Source of the DNA: Utricularia gibba
Lineage: Eukaryota > Streptophyta > Magnoliopsida > Lamiales > Lentibulariaceae
NCBI GenBank assembly: GCA_002189035.1
Contig: CM007989.1
Location: forward strand, 1,984,001 to 2,048,000
Direction of reading: 5' to 3'
DNA length: 64,000 nucleotides
This document shows positions 36,739 through 47,532 of the stretch, in pieces. The notes beneath the pieces were generated by a model, which was given only the letters and a program-made list of their open reading frames with translations, did no database searches and was not told the DNA's origin. Position 1 is the stretch's first letter. The number at the start of each line of letters is the position of its first letter. A program made the translations under genes and the position numbers.

Positions 36739-38152
36739 ATGGCACAAGAGCAGTTGGTTCTCCGCGGTACTATGCGTGCCCATACGGATTGGGTCACCGC
36801 CATCGCGACTCCAATTGACAATTCCGATATGGTGGTCACCGCCTCTAGAGACAAATCCATCGTTTTGTGGGCTTTAACCAAGGAAGACCGCACATACGGG
36901 GTTCCTCGCCGCCGATTGACCGGTCATTCCCACTTTGTTCAGGACGTCGTTCTCTCTTCCGACGGCCAGTTTGCACTTTCCGGCTCCTGGGATGGTGATC
37001 TCCGCCTGTGGGATTTACAAACTGGTAAAACTGCTCGTCGCTTCTCGGGTCACACCAAGGACGTTCTCTCCGTCGCCTTTTCCGCTGACAACCGTCAGAT
37101 AGTGTCTGGATCGCGCGACAAGACTATCAAGCTCTGGAACACGCTTGGAGAATGCAAGTACACTATACAGGACCAAGACGCGCATTCTGATTGGGTTTCA
37201 TGCGTGAGGTTCTCTCCCAATACGCTGTTGCCAACCATTGTCTCAGGCTCGTGGGATAACACCGTCAAGATCTGGAATCTGACGAATTGCAAGCTGCGGT
37301 CGACTTTAGCCGGACACTCTGCCCATGTGAATGCTGTGTCCGTCTCACCTGATGGTTCTCTCTGCGCAAGTGGTGGGAAAGATGGTGTTATTCTTCTGTG
37401 GGACTTGGCCGAAGGAAAGAGGTTGTATTCATTGGACGCTGGCTCTGTCACTCACGCCCTCTGCTTCAGCCCCAACAGGTACTGGCTGTGTGCTGCAACT
37501 GAGTCCAGCATCAAGATTTGGGATTTAGAGAGCAAGAGTGTTGTTGTCGATCTCAAAGTCGATTTGAAACAAGAGAGTGAAATGGCTGCCGAAGAAACCG
37601 GTACCAGGAAACACAAGGTACTCACTCAACGTATCACTATCATTTTTACGTCATCATTTTTTTGGTAATTGTGATTAATCTACTAATCATGTGTGGTATA
37701 ATGCTATTCTCTCCTCAACTTTCATAACTTGTTACTATTATTGCCCTGAACAGCTAGGCATTTCTAATATTGTGTTTAACCGCGCATATATCTCGAGTTT
37801 ATCTTCTTTAACCCATATTTTTTACCTTGTGGGTATCTGAAAGCTGAGAACTTTTTCGTGTTTTTTGGCTGTTAAACGTGTCACCTACAATTATTTACTG
37901 TGAATGTGCGGTGTGAGCCACTCTTCCCAAAATCCATTTCTTTCAGTAGTGATGCGGAATGTTGGCCCTGATATTCCAGATCATCAGATGATCTGGAACA
38001 TCAGATGATGTTTCAGTGCAGAAATATCATTGTTTGTGTATTGTCTGCAGGTGATCTACTGCACGAGCCTCAACTGGAGTGCGGATGGGAGCACCCTCTT
38101 CAGTGGGTACACAGATGGTGTTATTCGCGTTTGGGGTATCGGCCGCTACTAG
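36739..38152 (+). CDS. RACK1: RACK1 ribosome-associated WD40 scaffold
   Basis: Seven-bladed WD40 protein that sits on the 40S ribosomal subunit and links signalling to translation. Two exons: 36739-37617 and 38051-38152, 326 residues. It starts [20 protein letters not shown]. Blades show the GH...WD pattern, for example [40 protein letters not shown] and [11 protein letters not shown]. The intron falls after TRKHK and the last blade ends [16 protein letters not shown], as in plant RACK1. No lesion is seen. It shares a 616-base intergenic region with PEX3 and converges on CCT4. Confidence 0.97.
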
Positions 38153-39179
38153 CCGACAGCAGCTAATCAATCCACTGTTTTTCGAGTTGTTCTGCAACCC
38201 TTTCTTTTGAGATTGAACTTGCTACATTTTGGTTTCGGTTGTTACTCGATTCATCATCTCATGGAAAGTTAGTCTTGTCGCTACTGTTTTAAGTTCTTTC
38301 TCTACCATGCTTACTGCGCCTATTTCTTTCACCAGTTTTAACAGTTGCTGCGGTTCTGAATGCTTTCACCAAAGGCTCTATTTTTTGTGATGCTGTTGGA
38401 CTGTAAAAATGGCCTCTTCCCCTTCCAAAGAAAAGAAATTTGTGTAGGCAGCAATCTTCGAACGTTCCAATCCTTTTGAATGCCATAAGGAGAACGAGTC
38501 TAGTTGTACGGATTAATTTCAACGTTTTAAAAATTATAATTTAATTCTTTTGAATTACAAGTTTTTCATATTAATGATTCTATTAAAGTTAAGTTACCTC
38601 ATAAAAATACAGATCACAATTTAAATATGATTCTATTACAATTTAACTATAGTTTAATATTTTTCATGAAAAAATATTATTTTTTATAACGAACAATTAT
38701 ATACCACAATTTAGTATTTTTCATATATTTTTTAAATATATTAATTTAGTATTTTTTTTCAATTTGATGTTTCATCCATGATTTAGACCGCGATCCCTAA
38801 GTACATGATTTAAAACGCTAGTTTGGACACGGACCACCCATGTCAGTTCCATACTCTATCAGTGCTCGAAACTATCACTCGCCCCATCAATGGACGATAT
38901 TCTGGAGTGTATTGTGGTGCATGCAAGCGTGTTATAGTCAAGAGAATGATGTCTAATCATGATAACAAACACCAGCATTTCTAGAACTGCATAAGGAAGC
39001 CTTTGGAAAGATTCTGAAGGACATTAATGATAACAGATAAGTCCAACAGCGCACCAAGATACGCATAATGAACACGTCTAATGCAAAAAAAAAAAAAGGA
39101 AAACCTCAGGAAACGCAAGTGAAACAGTGCATACTGCAGTGACACTAAAGAGGTAAAACCCAGGATTCAAACACTGCAT
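38153..39179. other. convergent spacer between RACK1 and CCT4
   Basis: The RACK1 3' UTR (to about 38450) is followed by about 300 bases of strongly AT-rich sequence (38520-38780) and then the CCT4 3' region. No credible gene. Open frames are short and not conserved. Confidence 0.6.
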
Positions 39180-40777
39180 TTACCTCACAGTAACGATGTC
39201 ATCAATCTTCAAGATCATGCGCACACACTCCGTTGCCAAGCTGATTGCGCTTGTGCTCACAAGCAGAGGCTGCACCACATTCTCCTCCAAGATATTAGTG
39301 ATCTGGCCCTTCCTGACGTTGATCCCTGCATTGACCTCACCCTGTGCGTGCCTATTCCTCAATTCGGTGACTATGGTAATTGGATTCAAACCAGCATTCT
39401 CTGCAAGTGTGTATGGAATAACCTCGAGAGCTTCAGCAAACGCCTTGACACAGTATCCTTCCATCCCCTGGAGTACCTTCGCCCAGGCACCTAGCTGACG
39501 AGAGAGCTCTATCTCAGGTGCTCCCCCACCAGCAATCAGAAACTTCTTGTTAACCAAACACCTCACAACACACAGCGCATCATGTAAACTCCTCTCAGCC
39601 TCATCAAGTACTAGCTGGTTCGATCCACGCACCAGGAAGCTAGTGGTCCTCCCCATATCCTTGATCCCTGTGATTTTAACAATCTTTCCACCATCTCCTA
39701 ACGCAATCTCTTCAACCAAATCAGCATTCCCCAACTTCTCAGCACGGAAGTGTTCAATATTTGAAATGGGTAAACAATTCAATGTCTTGGTGATGAACTC
39801 TATTTCGTCCCTCTCAACATCTTTAATGACTAAAATCTTAGCCTTAGCCAGATAGTGCAACGATAAATCAGTGACAGCATCACGCAGGATACTCTTTTGG
39901 ATCAGAAGAACATTGCATCCCGCTGATTTAATTTTCTTAATCATCCCCAGAATGTAGTTTCTCTCCTCCTTCAAAATCCGATCCATCTGTGTATAGTCAG
40001 AAACAACAATACTTTGCTCTATATCGGTTTTAGGAGGTGAAATCTGGAACTGGATTACACCTATCTTGGCATTTTCCATTTTCGTTGGTCCTCCAGCAGC
40101 ATGACTCACTTTCTTATCAAACACCAGTCCCTTAACCATTTCAGTATCGTCAATAGTCCCTCCCAGCTTCTTAACGACTTTGATATCTCTCAAATCCACT
40201 AAATCGGGTTTATCAGGATCCACAACAGAAAGCACTGCATCAACAGCTAACGGAGCTAAAAGTGTAGAGTACTGCGAGACTACCTTAGAATTGAGGGACG
40301 TGGAAGCAGATTTTACCAGCGAGTCACGATCCGACAACTCCACAGGGATCGCCATAGCAGATAAAATCCCAACGGCTTTTATCGACGCCTTATGGAGGGA
40401 GTCGGAAACTATAGTAGGGTGAATGCCGGAGGTCAAAAGATAAAGCGAAGCCTTGAGCAGCGCGCCGGCAATGACGACAACAGTAGTGGTGCCATCTCCC
40501 GCAACGACATCCTGAGATTTAGAGAGTTCGACGAGAAACTTCGCCGCAGGCTGCCGGGCTTCCATCTTGTTGAGTATAGTGGCGCCGTCGTTGGTAATGA
40601 TAACCTCTCCTGATGCGGTGGCGATCATCTTGTCCATCCCCTTGGGGCCCAGACTGGTACGCACGGCGTCGGCCACCGACTGCGCGGCAGCAATATTCGC
40701 CATACGGATGTCATCTTTGCGCTTGTTGTCGACAAAGGTCTCCGTCGACCTCCCTTTGACACCGCCGGAGCCGCCAT
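39180..40777 (-). CDS. CCT4: T-complex chaperonin subunit delta, one-base frameshift near the start
   Basis: Delta subunit of the cytosolic CCT/TRiC chaperonin, which folds actin, tubulin and other proteins. One uninterrupted exon, 532 residues if one missing base is allowed. From [20 protein letters not shown] to the end [12 protein letters not shown] it is complete, with [15 protein letters not shown] and [20 protein letters not shown] typical of CCT4. The usual N-terminus is split. ATG at 40777 reads [10 protein letters not shown], but [14 protein letters not shown] lies in another frame, which has no upstream ATG. One base is missing between 40745 and 40748 (gene strand GGTCG-ACGGAG). A telo-box-like AAACCCTAG lies just upstream of the ATG. 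Translation could in theory begin at the Met of MANI, but this would lose a conserved segment. Confidence 0.95.
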
Positions 40778-40892
40778 GTTCGAACCGATAAACCCTAGCT
40801 CTCGAGATTCAAGTGAAATAGAAAGGGTGAGCAATGGACTCTCATCTCAAATTTGTGTTTTTATTTTATTTTTAAAGACAATGCATTTTAAA

Positions 40893-40930
<38 letters not shown>

Positions 40931-41387
40931 CTTCTTTGCAATCATATATTTAATATATAATATTGCAATCATATATTTAAACTTAATGATATAAAATGAT
41001 TTGTAATTATTTCATACTTCAAGGCCACACATTTCGTGTAGACCAGAAATGATTGGGAAAGTGTATTAGTAATTAATATTAGGTGTAAAATATTAATAAA
41101 TACAATAAAAATTTTCAATTAAATAAGATAAAATTTATGAGACATTAAAATTGAAATTTAGTATTTTAAATGTTAAACTATGATTACAATCATAATTCTG
41201 AGTAATTAAATTAAATATGTTAATTAATCCCCAAACTTGTTAAAATTAAGCTAGGAAAGGCTATTAGTTGAAAAAACAGGGGTGGAGCTGAGACGAGAGA
41301 GGAGATGCCAATTGCCATGTCGGTTGTGGACTGGCCAGCGGTGAAGATCGGTAGATCGATGGGGTAGGGTGATTGGGTAGGCAGTCG
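40778..41387. other. divergent spacer between CCT4 and golgin candidate 2
   Basis: About 600 bases hold the promoters of both genes. It is strongly AT-rich from 40855 to 41265 and contains an (AAT)n repeat. The golgin leader from about 41275 is GC-richer. Confidence 0.6.
40895..40929. repeat. (AAT)n microsatellite
   Basis: About 11-12 uninterrupted AAT units lie upstream of CCT4 on its 5' side. Likely length-polymorphic; no function is indicated. Confidence 0.9.
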
Positions 41388-44300
41388 ATGGCTCACTGGA
41401 TCTCCTCGAAGCTCAAAGCGGCTGAAAATCTTTTACAGCAGGCAAGCGAATCTCAAGTGCTTCTATTTTCTGACCTTCATTCCCATGGAAAGGAATTATC
41501 GAGTTTTCTTTAATCTGGATCCCTGATGGTTTTCTGGGTTTCTGAATTTATGAGATCGCGTTACTTCTTGCTCATCTAATGGTGTTAGAGGCCATGTTCA
41601 ATGGTGACTAATGATGGTGTTTGTTTCGCATAGATTGATCAGCAAGCGGCAGAGTCACTTGGTAAGAATGAAAAGCCCGTTTCAGATGTTCGATTTGGTT
41701 TGGAGGAGTCACCTCGGGGGACTGGACCAAAACCTTTGATTAAGGAGCAGTTTAAGAAGAAGCCTCCCTCTTATGCGTCGCAAACTTCGCAAGTTCTTGC
41801 TAGAAGCAATAGTGATGTTAAGGGGGTTGATGGTGAGCCTCAAGTGTCAAGAAAAGCGAATTCGAGGGCCAATTCCGTTGGTGAACTTACAGAGAATGAT
41901 TGGACCGAATTACTGAGTTCACCTAATAGAACAGGAGTTTCCAATGGAAGGGGTGCAAACCAGAGTCGAGTATCTGGAACTCGAACCTCAAGGAATGATG
42001 GAAAGGTCGGGAACTATTCGAGAGTCTTTAATAAAAAAACTGAAAAAGATAAGCATGAGGGAGATAAGGGTTCAACAAAGTCTGTCATTGGATTAGAGAT
42101 TAATGGTGATGGTGCTGATATGAAATTAAATGATGTTGAAGACGCACTTCCAAGAGCTTCAGGTTTTGTTGTACTGGAATCTGAGAGTGGTAATGGGTCT
42201 CCGAGTCTTACTTCAGCAGGAGAGAGTGATAATGCAACAGATATAGGAGTTAATAGGAATGCATCAGATGAACTTTGTGACACCAACCAGAATATGAATA
42301 CCTTGAAACATTATTCTGGGATGACCCTGGTCTCTACGAATTCTTTTTCAACTGATACAATATCTGCTTCGCCAATGGATGGAGAATCCAATTCTGCTAC
42401 AGATTCAAGTTCATCATCTGATTCAGAAGTCGAAAGAGAAAGAAAGGAAGGAAGAAAGAAGAGACAACAAATCCTAGCAACAAGAGCAATCACCAAGGCT
42501 GTTGAAACAATCAAAGCACGTGAAAATCTACTTGCTAGGCTGGAGGGTGAGAAACTGAGCTTGGAGAAAATACTTGAGGAGCAAACCAAGCTGCAAGTGA
42601 AGGAGGTACATTTTGATGGCGTAAAATCTACTTCATCTTAAATTATTGTACATCGTATAATGTAACATTTGATATAATCTATTTCTCAGTTCCTTCCGTG
42701 CAGAATTGCCCTCCAATCAGATCGTGTGTTCTTGTTACAATAGATCTCATTTCCTACCATAGTATCTGACCCTTTTTGTTCTTTAGCAGGAGTTGTTCTT
42801 TCAGTTAGGATTTGATTGGATGCTTCTCAATTGATGTTTTTCAACTTCCCTAATTAGAGTTTCTTCAAATTAACTGCCGTTTTTCAGGCTTCTGACCTGC
42901 AGATTGTGATGATGGAAAACATGGAAGCGGTTGAACGAGAGCAAAAGAAACATAATGATACTCGAATGAAGACCTTTGCGAGATTAGCAAAACTAGAGGT
43001 ACATTTGTTCGCATTCTGTTGCTTACATAGTATATTTTGCCTTCATATGACATCCCTAAGTATTCTCTCTACATTATTATTATGTTTACATTATAAGAGC
43101 CACAGTCAATCCAAACTGTGAGATGTTACTCTGATTTGTTATTTCTGTTGCATGTCATATTGGCATCTCTAATGAATGTGTACGTATTGTTTGATCTCTT
43201 TCTGAGTTTAAATGTGGATTCTTTATTTGAGCAGTGGCTAGGATGGTTTCTGGGTAGGTATAAGTCTGCAAGTTTGCCCTGTTGCTAAGTAAGTATTAAA
43301 TTTTCTTGGTTCTTTACGCAGGCTGTCAATGCAGATCTTTCAAGATCTCTTGCTACTGTACAGAAGAATCTGGAGATTGAGGTAGTTGTCTATTCTTCTT
43401 CTATATGTCATAGACTGATTATAGAGAATTCGTTAATTTGTTACCATTAGTGAACTGCGTTGACTTCACCCACTGTTTCTAAGCGTTTTTCATCTTTTGG
43501 TGATCCATAAGAATCTTAAACAGAGTAAACAAGTACATCATAACTGGTGGAAGGAGTTGACTTAAAAGGAAATTTTTGCTGGAACACATATTGGCCACGT
43601 TACTCACTGATTATGTGTGTTTTATATGATTCACTAGGTTGATTATATAGCTGAACTTCGGCAACAAATTTACAGAAAAGAGGTTGCTTGTGAAGGTGAG
43701 GATTTCAAAATTGAACTTGTTTTGAGAGATGGCTTGTTTTGTAAGCTGTTTCTACCCTAATCGCATATTTTCAATTAAGCTATCCCAACACCATTCATAA
43801 GTAGGTTATTTTTGTCGCAGGCTCTTGTAAATCGTTGAAATTATACTTTGAGCACTATTCTTGATTGAATTTGCTCACAAATCAAATCTTATCTCAATGT
43901 TTGGATAGCTTTTGAATGAAAATTGAAATCTTCTTTTCTCTGCAGAGATGAGGTGGAAAATATTGCATTCTAACCAAAATTTTGGCAAGGTGAATAACGC
44001 CCTTGTTGATCTATAGACCATATATCCATCTCGAAATGAATGACATGTTAATGAAGTAGCAGGTGAATCCTTCAAAAGGGTTGAATTTGAAATAGAGATG
44101 CTTGCAGCTGAGTGTTCCTTCTTAGCTGATAAAGTGGGAAGGTTGCAAGAGCAGGTAACTTTGTCTCTTTCACTCATGCCGTGGAAACAGGTTCACAGTT
44201 TCTAGGCAATCTTTTTATGGATTGCACATTTACTCACAGACTGACTTTCATGTGCAGGAAAAGATTCTAGAAACAAGCATTCAGACCATCCAACACGAAA

Positions 44301-44999
44301 TTGAAGTTCCAACTGACATGGAAATTGAACTGAAAGGGAGGTTGAGCCAGTTGACTGATTTCTTGATAAAAAAACAGGCACAGGTATGATCATTTTGATG
44401 ATGGATATGGCTATATCTATCTCTTGGCAAGAAAAACTTGAGTTTATTACAATGGTTTTTGCATGGAAATGTTGAGTTTTATCCGACTACCATGCCATTT
44501 TTTTCATTCAAAGTGATAAATTGCCATTTTCCAGGTTGAGAAGCTAGTTTCGGAGAAGGCGATGCTACTTCTAAAGAACGAGGTAAATTAACCTACGTAT
44601 ACACAAGGGGACATTTTAGATTCCGGTCATAAAGTCTAAAGCCCTAAACAGGCGATCTCAAAGTTGCTCCATGGGAACAGCCCAACTGTTGATTCTGTCA
44701 GTCTTGCGAGTGCGTCATCGAGAAATGATCTCAACTTTGGTGTATCGCATGCTATATCCAACCCCAACCTCAAGGAGAGAATAAGAAGAAGCAAGCAACA
44801 CTTGGGATCACTGGTCCGGCACTTGGACTCCATCTTCTGTAGCATTGCAGTGGCAGCCAAAAGAAACTGGAGATTCAAAATCTGGGGTGTTGTGTACTTG
44901 GTGTTCCTTCACCTTTGGGCGGCTTACATTTTTTCCTCGCAGCCGAGCGCTATCATTTCGCTTGAAAATACCAGTAAGATTAGGGCAGCTGGCACCTGA
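41388..44999 (+). CDS. GC2: golgin candidate 2 (golgin-84-like), one-base frameshift
   Basis: Golgi coiled-coil tether with a C-terminal membrane anchor, resembling Arabidopsis golgin candidate 2. Ten exons: 41388-41441, 41634-42605, 42888-42998, 43322-43381, 43638-43695, 43946-43989, 44063-44154, 44258-44383, 44535-44582, 44652-44999; about 637 residues. It starts MAHWISSKLKAAENLLQQ, followed by a disordered Ser-rich part with NDWTELLSSPNRTG. From about residue 270 comes coiled coil (AITKAVETIKARENLLARLE onward), and near the end the anchor IWGVVYLVFLHLWAAYIFSS. Intron 1 uses a GC donor (CAG then gcaagc). Exon 7 is one base short: VNPSKG and VEFEIEMLAAECSFL are in different frames, explained by a lost G in the run at 44078-44080. 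Confidence 0.9.
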
Positions 45000-45366
45000 T
45001 TTTCCCCCCTGGCTCCATGTATCCATCCTCCTTTGAATGAATGGTTCCTCCCTTCACTCGATGCTGGGTGTATAGAACGAGTGGGTTCCGCACAAATGAA
45101 CGATAGGAGCTACCAACATGAGAATCAACAGTGGCTTTCCTTTTTAATAGTTCAAGAGTATTTTTATTGCTACAGGAACAACCGAACTGGTAGTACAAAA
45201 GCCAGATTTTACTCTGCGATACATCAGGTCAACAACTTGAAAACAGTGAGATTGTATCCAACCAACCAGGACTATGAGTCTCTGGGCTTCACTGGCTTTT
45301 GCGAGCTCTTCCTCTCTTCCTTGCAGGAAAAAAAACCAGCAATGAGTGGGTTCTTGCCTACATTAT

Positions 45367-46862
45367 TCAGGAACACAGGTGGCACTCATACCAGCCCTCT
45401 TGAGGAAGATGACGGCTGTAGAGTGGAAGCTCTAATAGAAAAACTGCTTTAAACCAGGAAGGAAGAGGGCCATAGAGTGCAGGCGGTAGCAAGATCAGCG
45501 GACTGAAAAGACATTTTTACAAATATCAGCTTCATTATTCTCAGCTAGACTTATTTGGCAGTGCCTTACCGGTTGAAAGAATGAACACAATTTCAAAGAA
45601 AAAAAACTAACCTCGTTGATTTTTTATACTGTCTGTATGCACTTACACTGCCATACTTTCTATCAGCGGAATCCTGGAGAGGCAGTAGTAATACAGTACA
45701 TTCATGAATATTGAATGTCTGTACTGAATTCATAGAGTAATGCATTAGCAGCATAGGAAATTGACCTCAAGGAGTGGGATGCCACTAACGAAAAGAAGCA
45801 GCAATGTAAGAAATATTGGTCCCAAAATGACCAGCCACTCAAAATTGACTAGCACAGGTGATGCAGCTATGAAAATTCCCCACCAAATAAGCATCTGAAT
45901 GAAAGGCAGAGAGGTGGTCACTATGTGAGGCTCAGTTAACTGAAAACAAGGCCTACCTGCCATTTTGTACTCTAAATGTTTCCTTCAGTTCAATAAAAAA
46001 CAAACTGAAGCCACCAAAGATCGAATCAATTCAGTAAGAAGATAATAATAAATGACACATTTTAGGTAATACAAACGCACCAACCTCGCCAAAGTAGTTG
46101 GGATGGCGAGAATATTTCCACACTCCGACATTGCACCACTTGCCACGATTTTCAGGAGCATTTTTGAAATTCAATTTTTGTTGATCTGCAGTTGCCTCAA
46201 TACTTAATCCTAAAAGCCACAGAATCCACCCTATAATGTCCCGAGCTTCTACTGGAGGATCTAGGTCAGATGCATTGACAATTGTCACAGGTAAACTCAC
46301 TGTCCACACCCAAACAGCCTGTGGAAGAGAATCGCAGAAAATTTCAGAGACAACTTCATACATGGTATCTCAAGCTCATGGTGTTTACAGACACAAACCT
46401 GGAAAGTCCAAAATACTGCCAATTTTCCCAAATTGCCACGCATTTCATCAAACCTACGATCCTCCCCCCACTGAATGATTCTGAAACACCAACAAAGACA
46501 GGTTTTGCATCAATTAACATAATAAAAATAGAACTCTGTGGTTCTATTTTCCTTTAAGTGCTGTCCTGTAAACCAAACTAACGATCACTTTTTCTTTAAG
46601 CAGACCTCAATAGTAAAAATACTGCAAGACGAAGACCCCAGATAACCACAAGCGCAGACAAAACCACCTGCAGGGAGGGCACTGAAATTCTATATAATTC
46701 AGGTATCAGAACAAAGGTATCCATCATCTCACCTGTCGAAAGTGTAATGATCCCTTAACAGCCAATGTTAAAACTGCAAGTATGATGAAATTTGTGCTAC
46801 CTGAGGAAAAATAAAAACTTGGGTATATTACAAAACAAGTACTGGTTTGAATGGCTTATCTC

Positions 46863-46898
<36 letters not shown>

Positions 46899-47155
46899 AA
46901 TCTATCGGAATAGGGAAAATCAAACAAAGAGTACGAATCAAAAGAGCAGCATACCGGCGAAATCAGTGACTTTGTCGAACCTCAGAAGAGCTGTGATCAC
47001 AAAGAAGAGCATTTGATAACCCACCTGCAGAAAAGGCAATCCCTATTGTTCGTCAAAATAAATAATCACACTTTAAAATAGAATATTTCTGGCAACAGAC
47101 GTACAGTGACGACGGCAGTGAGGCCTAAGAAGTGGGAATCGATGATGGTTCCCAT
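45367..47155 (-). CDS. DUF1295 membrane protein (steroid 5-alpha-reductase-like)
   Basis: Multi-pass membrane protein of the DUF1295 family, related to 3-oxo-5-alpha-steroid 4-dehydrogenases and ICMT-type enzymes. The substrate in plants is not known to me. Nine exons in transcript order: 47155-47105, 47024-46955, 46800-46733, 46667-46606, 46480-46399, 46318-46085, 45894-45766, 45673-45612, 45502-45367, giving 297 residues. It starts MGTIIDSHFLGLTAVVT. Conserved blocks are IIQWGEDRRFDEMRGN, AVWVWTVSLPVTIVNASD, GVWKYSRHPNYFGE (the family's cofactor-site motif) and FVSGIPLLE. The ending, LLELPLYSRHLPQEG plus a short tail, overlaps an antisense open frame that is a shadow. It converges on golgin candidate 2. 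All phases join cleanly. Confidence 0.9.
46868..46896. repeat. 29-base poly(A) run in an intron
   Basis: Twenty-nine consecutive A lie in intron 2 of the DUF1295 gene. On the gene's strand this is a T run upstream of the acceptor and may act as polypyrimidine sequence. It is a likely spot for sequencing length error. Confidence 0.9.
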
Positions 47156-47532
47156 GAACGATCCACCAAAAAAAAAATCTCCTTCTGAAACTGAAGCAAC
47201 TTAGTCCAGTGGCAGATACGCGAGAATGAAGTACTGCTTTCAAATCTTTTTGCACTTTTCAACGGAGCAAGTTTGGAATCTGCGGCTACGAAGCCCCCGA
47301 GTTTTCCGACGCCACGCTGTACACTTCTGCGGTTATCATATTCCGGTTCTTCACCGGCTACCTCCCCCAGCTTGTTTATAATTAATTAATTAATCATATA
47401 TTTAAATATCTATATATAATTAAAATGATATTATATTTGATATCTATCTTAAAAATAAATAATTTAGAGATTAATAATAAAAAATAAATTATAAATTTTT
47501 ATTCTTTTAAATTTTCTTACTACAACGGGGCT
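47156..47532. other. spacer between DUF1295 promoter and PPR 3' end
   Basis: The DUF1295 leader and promoter (to about 47370) are followed by AT-rich sequence up to the PPR stop. No gene is seen. Confidence 0.6.

Noticed and set aside
44652-44999. Separate small gene at the end of golgin candidate 2
   Set aside because: The frame is the last golgin exon: it follows a good acceptor and contains the family's C-terminal membrane anchor.
45033-45452. 139-codon open frame on the plus strand downstream of golgin candidate 2
   Set aside because: Its second half is antisense to the last exon of the DUF1295 gene, which has clear homology and phase-correct splicing; the frame itself matches nothing known.
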